Assembly: GCF_021698975.1 (NCBI RefSeq)
Contig: NZ_SSXA01000008.1
Coordinates: 1-64,000, forward strand
DNA: 64,000 bases
Source of the DNA: Blastococcus sp. KM273128
GTDB taxonomy: Bacteria > Actinomycetota > Actinomycetes > Mycobacteriales > Geodermatophilaceae
Reading direction: 5' to 3'
Under the pieces are notes generated by a model, which made no database searches, had not been told where the DNA came from, and saw only the letters and a list, made by a program, of their open reading frames with translations. How positions within the stretch are numbered: position 1 is the first letter of the stretch; the number at the start of each line of letters is the position of its first letter. Below are positions 43,656-51,228 of the stretch, piece after piece. The translations under genes and the position numbers were made by a program.

Positions 43656-44372
43656 TCAGCCGAGCCGGTGGGCCGCGGCCGCGGCCAGCGCGCCCAGGCT
43701 GTTGGTCGCCAGGTGGAGCAGGAGGGGGGCCAGCAGGCTGCCGCTGCGGAGCCGCAGCCACGCGAAGAAGATCCCAGCCGCGGCCGTGGCGGCGCAGCCA
43801 AGGAGGACGACGGCGAACAGCCCCACCGGCCCGTCGGCCACCGTGTTGGCCGTCGCGGCGCTCAGGGTGGGCCGGATGTGCCAGATGCCGAAGACGCCCG
43901 CCGACACCGCGACCGCCGCACGCGGCGGGAGCAGCCGCAGCAGCGCCGCCAGCAGGACGCCGCGGAAGGCGACCTCCTCCCACACCACGGTGCCGAGCGG
44001 GATCCGGACCAGCGCCTGGTGGGCGACCTCGCCGGCACCGGCACCGGCGAGCCGCGCATCCGCCAGCAGCGGGCGCACCGCCGGAACGGCGAGGGCGACG
44101 GCGTAGCCGGCGGCGACCACGGCGGCGCATCCCCCGCCCCACCGCAGCCCGGCCCGGGCGCGACGCGGGTCCAGCCCCAGCTCCCGCCGGCTGATGCCGG
44201 TGGACCGCGCACCCGCGACGAGCAGCCCCGTCGCGGCCAGGTTCACCGCGACGTAGGACCCCGGGTAGCCCGGCACCCGGGTGATGACGACGTTGTTCCA
44301 GGCGCCGAGGAGCACCGCGACGGAGGCGGCGAAGACCAGACCGTCCCGGCGGCCTGCTGCGCGAGCGTGCAC
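43656..44372 (-). CDS. CPBP family intramembrane glutamic endopeptidase
   Basis: A 238-aa membrane protease of the CPBP (Abi/Rce1-like) family with about seven hydrophobic segments. The motifs are E132-E133 in VVWEEVAFRG with Arg137, FGIWHIRP supplying a His, and a final H in LLLHLATNSLG. Such enzymes cleave in the membrane and are often linked to bacteriocin immunity or protein maturation. A second CPBP gene lies at 45000. Start assigned at 44372, where the sequence before the first helix is short and charged. Confidence 0.87.
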   Translation of the reverse strand: MHARAAGRRDGLVFAASVAVLLGAWNNVVITRVPGYPGSYVAVNLAATGLLVAGARSTGISRRELGLDPRRARAGLRWGGGCAAVVAAGYAVALAVPAVRPLLADARLAGAGAGEVAHQALVRIPLGTVVWEEVAFRGVLLAALLRLLPPRAAVAVSAGVFGIWHIRPTLSAATANTVADGPVGLFAVVLLGCAATAAAGIFFAWLRLRSGSLLAPLLLHLATNSLGALAAAAAHRLG

Positions 44373-44497
44373 GCGAGCGTTCTTCCCCCGTCGCGCGCCG
44401 GCTCACCTCCGGTGCCGTGGCACAGCCCTCCGCCGCCCTCGTGGCGGTGTGCGGCGAGCTCTCGGTCGGCGCGCTCCCCGAGGCATAGGTTGCCGCC

Positions 44498-44860
44498 GTG
44501 GACGTCGTCGTGGAGGTGGGTGGCTGGGAGCACGAGTGCTGCGGGGAGGCCGTCGAGCGGAACCAGCTGGTGGACTTCAGCTGCATCCGCTACCAGGGGC
44601 CAGACGGCCGGGAGCGGCTCGCGGAGAGCCACCACGGCGGGCTCGACGTCCGGGCCGACGAGCGCGTCCGGGGGCGGGTGACCGACATCCAGGTCGTCCG
44701 GGACGGAGGAGTCGCGCAGGCCGTCCTCCGCCTCCCGAGCGGGCAGGCGCTGCGCGGCTTCGACGACGGGGACGACGGCCACCTGGAGGACCCGTGGACC
44801 GGTGACCTGCTGCCCTCGGGCAGTACCGAGTTCCTCGTGACCGTGCGGACGTCGCGCTGA
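44498..44860 (+). CDS. Hypothetical protein, DUF6578-like
   Basis: A 120-aa protein. MDVVVEVGGWEHECCGEAVERNQLVDFSCI resembles the start of DUF6578 proteins of actinobacteria, with the paired Cys, and the rest is beta-rich (GRVTDIQVVRDG, FLVTVRT). Recognition is tentative. TAGGTT (44486-44491) followed 6 nt later by the GTG at 44498 suggests a leaderless transcript. No function is known to me. Confidence 0.65.
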   Translation: MDVVVEVGGWEHECCGEAVERNQLVDFSCIRYQGPDGRERLAESHHGGLDVRADERVRGRVTDIQVVRDGGVAQAVLRLPSGQALRGFDDGDDGHLEDPWTGDLLPSGSTEFLVTVRTSR

Positions 44861-44999
44861 CGGCGGACGGGGCCAGCCATCCACGTCGGCACGGACGCCG
44901 GCGGAACCCGACGCACGAGGAGACCCCGCCTCGGCCGCCGACGGCGTCGTCGCGGACCGGCCCTCGCCCGCCGTCGCAGGTGCCCCGTCCGCCGAGGCC

Positions 45000-45782
45000 T
45001 CAGCGGTTGCCGTCGTCCTCCCTGGCCGACGGCGACCGCTCCTCGGCGAGCCGGTCGGCGAACAGCGGCGGCAGGTAGCGCAGCATCAGCGCCGACCACA
45101 CCACGTGGGTGAGCACCGGCGCCTGGATCCCCCCGGTGATGCGGCGCTGCTGGGCGAAGATCAGCCCCATCGGCACGCTCGCCAGCACCAGCGCCGGGTT
45201 CCGCGTGGCGGTGGTGGCCAGCCCGTAGACCGCGGTCGAGACGAGCACCGGCCGCCGGGTGCCCGCCGCCGCGTAGAGCGCGCCGCGGAAGAAGACCTCC
45301 TCCGCGACGCCGTTGGCCAGGGTGGTGGCCGCGACGAGCGGGGCCGAGCCCTGGTCGGCGTACCGGAGCACCGACCCGATCGCCCGGGCCAGGACCGGGA
45401 TCCGGCGGGCGACCAGCGCCGCGCCGTAGAAGATTCCGAAGGCCCCGACCCCGGAGGCGATCGGCGTGAGCACCGGCCGCTTGAGCAGGTCCCCCGGCCC
45501 GAACATCCGCCCCAGGTGCAGCGGCCCGGACGCCAGCCCGCCCACCACCCACGTGCCTGCGACGCCGAGGGTGAGCCCGTAGAACCGCGGCGACCCCGGC
45601 GGCGTCGACAGCGAGACGCCCAGCAGCGAGGCGCCGGCGACCGCGACCGCGCCGGTGACCCGCCGCCGCCGCCGGAAGGCCTCGTCGCTCTCCCAGTGGT
45701 CGCGCGGCACGCGGCGCAGCAGGGGCAGCACGGCCCGGTGCGCCCGCGCCCGGAGCGCCCGGGACACCCGCCCGCGGCTCAC
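45000..45782 (-). CDS. CPBP family intramembrane metalloprotease
   Basis: A 260-aa membrane protein with about eight hydrophobic segments. The motif is E161-E162 in GVAEEVFFRGAL with Arg166, followed by a THVVWSALML region that supplies a His. Start GTG at 45782 overlaps the stop of the upstream epimerase gene (GTGA), so these two are coupled. Unrelated in detail to the CPBP gene at 43656 outside the motifs. Confidence 0.85.
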   Translation of the reverse strand: MSRGRVSRALRARAHRAVLPLLRRVPRDHWESDEAFRRRRRVTGAVAVAGASLLGVSLSTPPGSPRFYGLTLGVAGTWVVGGLASGPLHLGRMFGPGDLLKRPVLTPIASGVGAFGIFYGAALVARRIPVLARAIGSVLRYADQGSAPLVAATTLANGVAEEVFFRGALYAAAGTRRPVLVSTAVYGLATTATRNPALVLASVPMGLIFAQQRRITGGIQAPVLTHVVWSALMLRYLPPLFADRLAEERSPSAREDDGNR

Positions 45783-46720
45783 CGCCGCGCTCCCCGGCTG
45801 AGCCACCCGCCGCGCCGCTCCCCCACCTGCTGCCGGCGGTCCCGCGCCCGCTCGACGAGCGCGGTCATGACCATCTCGTCGTAGTCCATCGGCTCGAACG
45901 GGACGACCGAGCGGATCGCGTCGTCGGTGACGACCACCTCGATGGTCATCGAGTCGATGAGCGACCGGCCGGTGGCGACGTCGACGTCGGTGACCAGGGC
46001 CAGCCACCGCGAGGACAACTGCGGGCTGAGCAGCGGCACGGGGACGACGAACAGGTGCCGGTTCTGGATGTCGGCGACCCGGGTCAGCATCTGCAGGTAG
46101 GTGAGCACCTCCGGGCCCCCCACCTCGAACACCCGCCCCTCGGCCTCCGGGGCGTCGAGCACCCCGACCAGGTACCGGACGACGTCGGCGACGGCGATCG
46201 GCTGCGTCCGGGTGCTGACCCAGCGGGGGGTGACCATGGCCGGCAGGTGGGCGACGAGCTGCCGGGTCATCTCCCAGGACACGCCGCCGTGGCCGACCAC
46301 GATCCCGGCGCGCAGCACCGTCACCGGGACGCCGGTGCCACCGAGGAGCTGCTCGACCTCGCGGCGGCTGCGCAGGTGACGGGACAGCTGCTCGCCGTCC
46401 TTGCCGAGACCCCCGAGGTAGACGATCCGGCCGACGCCCGCTGCGGCGGCGGCCCTGGCGAAGGCGCGCGCCGCGTCGGCGTCCTTGCGCTCGAAGTCGG
46501 GGTCGCCGAGCGAGTGGACGAGGTAGTAGGCGGCCTCGCAGCCCTCGAGCGCCGCCCGCAACGACGCCTCGTCACCGACGTCACCGGCGACCGGGGTGCC
46601 GGCGCCGGTGTAGCGCTCCGGCCGGCGGGTCATCCCGCGGACGTCGTGGCCGGCCTCCTCCAGCGCGGTGGCCAACCGGCTGCCCACGAAGCCCGACGCG
46701 CCGGTGACCAGGATCCTCAC
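45779..46720 (-). CDS. NAD(P)H-binding atypical SDR / epimerase-like protein
   Basis: A 313-aa protein with MRILVTGASGFVGSRLATALEEAGH as the dinucleotide-binding strand-helix and an atypical SDR core (YYLVHSLGDPDFERKDADAARAFARAA in outline). The canonical Y-x3-K is not obvious (LSRHLRSRREVEQLL stands in its place), so it belongs to the atypical SDR group, in which many members bind NADP without clear catalysis. The C-terminus resembles the DUF2867-less short form. It is coupled to a CPBP protease gene. Confidence 0.82.
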   Translation of the reverse strand: MRILVTGASGFVGSRLATALEEAGHDVRGMTRRPERYTGAGTPVAGDVGDEASLRAALEGCEAAYYLVHSLGDPDFERKDADAARAFARAAAAAGVGRIVYLGGLGKDGEQLSRHLRSRREVEQLLGGTGVPVTVLRAGIVVGHGGVSWEMTRQLVAHLPAMVTPRWVSTRTQPIAVADVVRYLVGVLDAPEAEGRVFEVGGPEVLTYLQMLTRVADIQNRHLFVVPVPLLSPQLSSRWLALVTDVDVATGRSLIDSMTIEVVVTDDAIRSVVPFEPMDYDEMVMTALVERARDRRQQVGERRGGWLSRGARR

Positions 46721-46998
46721 CGGGCCAGCCTGCCCCGGGCCGACAGGGGGCGCGACCCGGCCGCGCGGCCGCCCGTCGTCGCCGGCTCCGCCCGAGCCGC
46801 GGCGGCCCCCCGGGCCCTTGGCGGACGGGCCGGCGGACCCATCGACGCAGCAGGTGCCTCGTGGCCGGGAGCAGCATCAGGACGGTCCTCCACGGGTGGG
46901 GTCCCGACGTCGTCCGCGAGGTCCGCAGCGGGTCGGGCACGACGCGCCGTTCCCGGTGCTCGCCGTGCGCCCCGCTCGGACTCGCTAGCCTCCCGCGG
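46721..46998. other. Intergenic region between epimerase and membrane protein genes
   Basis: About 280 bp of GC-rich sequence between divergent genes. The only feature I see is CTAGCCT (46985-46991), a -10-like box 7 nt before the GTG at 46999. Confidence 0.4.
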
Positions 46999-47690
46999 GT
47001 GACGGGCAGACCGCAGCGGGACCGGCTCGGGCACCGGGGGGCAGACGACGACCGGGTGCCGGGTGGTGCGGGCGCCCGGCAGCGGGGGTGGCTGGTCGGC
47101 GCCATGGCGTCAGGGCTCGTGCTGGCCGGGCTCGCGCCGCTCGCCGTGCTGGTCTCGGGTGGCTCGGTCGCCGCCATGGACCTCATGAGCGATCCGGTGG
47201 AGGTGACCGGGATCCCGTGGTTCGTGGGCGGCGTCGCCTCCCTCAACCAGTTCGTGTGGGCGGCCGGCGCGGCGGTGTTCCTCCTCGCCGCTGTCGGGCG
47301 CGGCACGTCGATGCCCGGCTGTCGGCGGCGCTGGCCGGGTGGGGCCTGCTGACCGCGGTCCTCACGCTGGACGACCGGTTCCTCCTGCACGAGGTCGTCC
47401 TCCCCTACCTGGGGGTCCCCGAGGTGCTGGTGTACCTGGTCTACGTGGTCGTCGTCCTCGCCCTGCTCGTGGGCTTCCGGTCGGAGCTCACCGGGCAGCC
47501 GGAGGTGGTCCTCCTGCTCCTCGGGCTGGGCGCCTTCGCGATCTCCGTCGGCCTGGACCTGACCGGGTGGGACTCGACGGTCCGGCGGGTGGCGGAGGAG
47601 ACCGCGAAGATGATCGGCGCGACCGCCCTGCTGTGCTTCCCGTCGGCGATCCTGGTCCTGCACCTCCGCCGCCTGCCGGGCCGGTCCTGA
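46999..47690 (+). pseudogene. Hypothetical membrane protein gene with a frameshift near 47300
   Basis: The first frame encodes GWLVGAMASGLVLAGLAPLAVLVSGGSVAAMDLMSDPVEVTG and a second helix (LNQFVWAAGAAVFLLAAVGRG). Reading then continues in another frame from about 47300: RLSAALAGWGLLTAVLTLDDRFLLHE, VLVYLVYVVVVLALLVGF and later helices, ending in HLRRLPGRS at 47690. Joined, the parts make a sensible six-helix protein of about 230 aa. The shift lies in CTGTCGGGCGCGGCACGTCGATG (about 47292-47315). A real mutation and a sequence error are both possible. Confidence 0.6.
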
Positions 47691-47732
47691 ACCCGTGGCC
47701 GGCCCCGCCGCCGGTGGCGGGGCGTCACCTGG

Positions 47733-49265
47733 TCAGGGCGGGGTCGTGCCGCGGTCGCGCTCCTGCTCCACCACCGCCTCGAGGTCCTTCAGCCGGTCCA
47801 GGCCCTGCAGCGGCCGGCGCATGCGGTGGTTGCCCGCCAGCCGGTCCCGGGTGCGCTCCAGGAAGGCCCAGTACCCGGCGGTGTAGGGGCAGGCGTCCTC
47901 GCCGAGCCGCTTCCGCGGGTCGTACCGGCAGCCGCCGCAGTAGTCGCTCATCCGGTCGATGTAGGCGCCGCCCGAGGCGTAGGGCTTGGTGGCGAGCACC
48001 CCGCCGTCGGCGTGCTGGCTCATGCCGACGACGTTGGCGACCATCACCCACTCGTAGCCGTCGACGAAGGTCTCGTGGAACCAGTCGGTCATCGCCGAGG
48101 GGTCGATGCCGCGCTGCAGCGCGTAGTTGCCCAGCACCATCAGCCGCGGGATGTGGTGCACCCAGCCGTCCCGCCGCAGGTCGCCCAGCACGCCGGAGAG
48201 GCAGGCGGCGTCCACCGCGGAGTCGTCGAGGCCGGCCAGCCAGGCCGGCACCCCGGCCCGCGCCCCGAGGAAGTTCCGGTGCCGGAAGTCGCGGCCGAGG
48301 TGCCAGTACATGTGCCAGATGTAGTCGCGCCAGCCCATGACCTGCCGCACGAAACCCTCGACGCTGTTGAGCGGCAGCGGCGCCCCGTCGGCGACCGGGT
48401 CCCGGTACCGCTGCTCGGCCTGCGCGACGACGTCGAGGGGGTCGAGCAGCCCGAGGTTGAGCGCCGGGGACAGCAGCGAGTGCGCCAGCCACCGCTCGCC
48501 GGCCAGCATCGCTTCCTCGTGCGGGCCGAAGGCGCCGAGGCGGTGGTCCAGGAAGTCGTCCAGCCGGCGCAGCGCCTCCCGCCGGGTGACCGGGAACAGC
48601 CGCGGGCCGTCGTCCCCCACGAAGGAGACCTCCCCGGCCGCCTCCCACCGGTCGAGGTCGGCGCGCACCTCCTCGTCGATCCCGTCCTCCTGCGGCCACC
48701 ACGGCTCGGGCGCCGGGGAGCGGCCGTCGGCGGGCGGTGGCTGCCGGTTCTCCTCGTCGAGGTTCCACCGGCCGCCGACCGGGCCCGCGCCGTCCATGAG
48801 GACGTCGTGCCGCCGCCGGGCGTCGCGGTAGAAGTCCTCCATCAGCAGCCGCTGCCGGCCCCGCCCGGCGGCCCAGGCCGCGAACTCCGCCTGGGTGCTC
48901 ACGAAACCGCGGGCGGCCAGCACCTCCAGCCCGGGACGGCGGAGCACGAAGTCACGGCTCCCCCACGACGTCGGGGCGCAGACGCTCAGCGGCTCGGCCA
49001 CCCGGTCCAGCGCCTCCGCGTAGGTGCCGACCTGGTGGAACTCGGCCTGGTCGCCGAGCTCGGCCGCGCGGTGCCGCAGCGCGGAGAGCACCAGGTGCGC
49101 CTTCTGCCGGTGGAAGCGCCGCCGGCCGAGCACCGCGCGTGACTCGACCAGCAGCACCGGCTGGTCGGGCTCGTCGAGGAAGTGCGGGCCGAGCTGGTCG
49201 GCGAAGCACCACCGCCGCGTCGCCGGGGCGCTGTCCGGGAAGTCGGCGAGGGCGGGGTCACCCAC
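47733..49265 (-). CDS. phrB: Iron-sulfur cryptochrome/(6-4) photolyase (FeS-BCP family)
   Basis: A 510-aa DNA repair flavoprotein. RRWCFADQLGPHF at the N-terminus is the deoxyribodipyrimidine photolyase-related domain. The C-terminal half has GWRDYIWHMYWHLG, NYALQRGIDPSAMTDWFHETFVDGYEWVM and MSQHADGG, which form the FAD pocket. Four cysteines for a [4Fe-4S] cluster are visible: AACLSG, DYCGGCRY and DACPYT. This pattern defines the PhrB/CryPro group. GTG at 49265 follows GGGGGAGGGG. It probably repairs UV (6-4) photoproducts. Confidence 0.9.
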   Translation of the reverse strand: MGDPALADFPDSAPATRRWCFADQLGPHFLDEPDQPVLLVESRAVLGRRRFHRQKAHLVLSALRHRAAELGDQAEFHQVGTYAEALDRVAEPLSVCAPTSWGSRDFVLRRPGLEVLAARGFVSTQAEFAAWAAGRGRQRLLMEDFYRDARRRHDVLMDGAGPVGGRWNLDEENRQPPPADGRSPAPEPWWPQEDGIDEEVRADLDRWEAAGEVSFVGDDGPRLFPVTRREALRRLDDFLDHRLGAFGPHEEAMLAGERWLAHSLLSPALNLGLLDPLDVVAQAEQRYRDPVADGAPLPLNSVEGFVRQVMGWRDYIWHMYWHLGRDFRHRNFLGARAGVPAWLAGLDDSAVDAACLSGVLGDLRRDGWVHHIPRLMVLGNYALQRGIDPSAMTDWFHETFVDGYEWVMVANVVGMSQHADGGVLATKPYASGGAYIDRMSDYCGGCRYDPRKRLGEDACPYTAGYWAFLERTRDRLAGNHRMRRPLQGLDRLKDLEAVVEQERDRGTTPP

Positions 49266-49366
49266 CCCTCCCCCACGACCGCGCGTGCTCGCCGCCACCG
49301 GCCCCACCTCCCGGCGGACATCGTGCGGCGCCCGCCGCTCCGGGCGCGACCGGAACGGCGGGCCGG

Positions 49367-50014
49367 TCAGCCCCGCCGGGCGGTGCCGAGGACGTGCGGG
49401 GCCATCGGGAGGGGGACGCGGGTGTCGGGCATGCGGCACCGCTCCACCGTCTCCAGGGTGAAGCCGCCCGCGGCGATCCCGGCAGCCGTGTCCCGCCCGA
49501 GGTGGCACCCCCCTCCGACCAGCGGCCACACGGTCCGGTCGAGCACGTCCTGCACGGTCGTCAGCGGCGGCTGCTCGGCCCGCACGTGCTCCCAGAAGAC
49601 CAGCCGCCCACCGGGTCGCAGCACGCGGTGCAGCTCCCCCAGCGCCCGCGGCTGGTCGGCCACGCTGCAGAGCACGAGCGTGACGACGGCGGTGTCGAAC
49701 GTCCCGTCGGCGACCGGCAGGGCTTCCGCCACGCCGCCGACGACGCGCACCGGCACGGGGGCGTGGGCGGCGGCCCGCTCGGCCAGCCGGCGGAGGTGCG
49801 GCTCCGGCTCGACGGCGACCACGGAGGCGACCGCGGGCGGGTAGTGCGCGAAATTCGTGCCCGAGCCCGCGCCCACCTCCAGCACCCGCCCGTTCGTGCC
49901 GGCGAGCAGCCCCGCCCGGACCTCGGCCCACCCGTGCCGCTCCGCCGCGGCGGCCAACCGGCCGTAGACGCGGGCGAACACGGGGTGGCGGGTGGCGGCG
50001 GTCCCCGGTGGCAC
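49367..50014 (-). CDS. Class I SAM-dependent methyltransferase
   Basis: A 215-aa methyltransferase with GRVLEVGAGSGTNFAHYP (motif I), VAVEPEPHLRR (motif II acidic residue), and DTAVVTLVLCSVADQPRALGELHRVLRPGGRLVFWEHV (motifs IV and V). The pattern is that of UbiE/Coq5-type or METTL7-like small methyltransferases. The GTG at 50014 is a tentative start, since the upstream extension is Arg/Pro-rich and noncoding in style. Substrate unknown. Confidence 0.8.
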   Translation of the reverse strand: MPPGTAATRHPVFARVYGRLAAAAERHGWAEVRAGLLAGTNGRVLEVGAGSGTNFAHYPPAVASVVAVEPEPHLRRLAERAAAHAPVPVRVVGGVAEALPVADGTFDTAVVTLVLCSVADQPRALGELHRVLRPGGRLVFWEHVRAEQPPLTTVQDVLDRTVWPLVGGGCHLGRDTAAGIAAGGFTLETVERCRMPDTRVPLPMAPHVLGTARRG

Positions 50015-50202
50015 GGCTCCAGCATGCACCCGGACGCCCGGCGTCGGCCGCCGGGAGCTGCGCCGACGACCCTCGGCCCCCAGCTCGGGCGCCGTCCGGC
50101 AGAGTGGTGCGGTGTGCGCGCTGCCCCCGGGGGTAAGCGCGCCGGGACGAGGGCGGCGCAGGGAGGACGGCGGCCGCCCGCCACACCTCACGAGCGGACC
50201 TG

Positions 50203-51228
50203 ATGACCGGCAACGCCACACACCGATTCAGCAACACCGCGATCCTCGCGGTGCAGACCGCGGACGCGCCGCAGGTCGTCACGTCGGCTGACTTCGACGA
50301 GCAGCTGGGGAAGACCTACCAGCGCGTCGGGCTGCGGCCCGGGCTGCTGGAGCGGCTCGCCGGGATCACGGAGCGGCGCTGGTGGGCCGACGGCGCCTCG
50401 TTCGTCGACGGCGCCGCCACCGCGGGCGCCAAGGCGATCAGCGAGAGCGGCGTCGACCCGGCGCACATCGGGCTGATGGTCAACACCTCGGTCAGCCGCA
50501 AGCACCTGGAGCCCTCCACGGCCGTCGCCGTCCATGACGCCCTCGGGCTGCCGAGCTCGTGCCAGAACTTCGACGTGACCAACGCCTGCCTGGGCTTCAT
50601 CAACGGCATGGAGCTGGCCGCGGCGATGATCGACGTCGGGATGGTCCAGTACGCCCTGGTGGTCAACGGCGAGGACTCCCGGCCCGTGCAGGAGCGCACC
50701 ATCGACCTGCTCAACCGGCCGGACACCGTCGCCAAGGACGTGATGGGCCACTTCGCCACGCTCACCCTCGGCTCCGGGGCCGTGGCGATGGTCCTCGGCC
50801 GGGCCGACGAGCACCCCGAGGGCCACCGGCTGGTCGGCTCCGTCAGCCGGGCCGCGACCCAGCACCACGGGCTGTGCACCGGCGACAACGACGGGATGCA
50901 CACCGACCTCAAGGGCCTGCTCGACGCCGGCCTCGCCCTGTCCGGCGAGCTCTGGGCGGACGCCGCCGCCGAGTACGACTGGGCGCAGGGCATGGACCGC
51001 TACGTCATCCACCAGGTGTCCAAGGTCCACACCGGGGCGCTGTGCGACCGGTTCGGCATCGACCGGTCGCTCGTGCCCACGACCTTCCCGACCCGCGGCA
51101 ACCTGGGCCCCGCGTCGGTGCCCTTCACGCTGGCCGGGGAGGCCGGCACGCTCGCCGGCGGCGACCGCGTGCTGCTGATGGGGATCGGCTCCGGTCTCAA
51201 CGCCTGCTGCCTCGAGATCGCCTGGTGA
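50203..51228 (+). CDS. oleA: Beta-ketoacyl synthase III-like OleA, acyl-CoA condensing enzyme
   Basis: A 341-aa thiolase-superfamily enzyme that joins two fatty acyl-CoAs head-to-head to give a 2-alkyl-3-oxoacid. Catalytic Cys129 lies in DVTNACLGFINGME, the catalytic His in RYVIHQVSKVH and the Asn in FPTRGNLGPASVP. NTSVSRKHLEPSTA is a typical OleA feature that distinguishes it from FabH. It starts the olefin operon oleA-oleBC-oleD and is coupled to oleBC by GTGA. Confidence 0.92.
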   Translation: MTGNATHRFSNTAILAVQTADAPQVVTSADFDEQLGKTYQRVGLRPGLLERLAGITERRWWADGASFVDGAATAGAKAISESGVDPAHIGLMVNTSVSRKHLEPSTAVAVHDALGLPSSCQNFDVTNACLGFINGMELAAAMIDVGMVQYALVVNGEDSRPVQERTIDLLNRPDTVAKDVMGHFATLTLGSGAVAMVLGRADEHPEGHRLVGSVSRAATQHHGLCTGDNDGMHTDLKGLLDAGLALSGELWADAAAEYDWAQGMDRYVIHQVSKVHTGALCDRFGIDRSLVPTTFPTRGNLGPASVPFTLAGEAGTLAGGDRVLLMGIGSGLNACCLEIAW

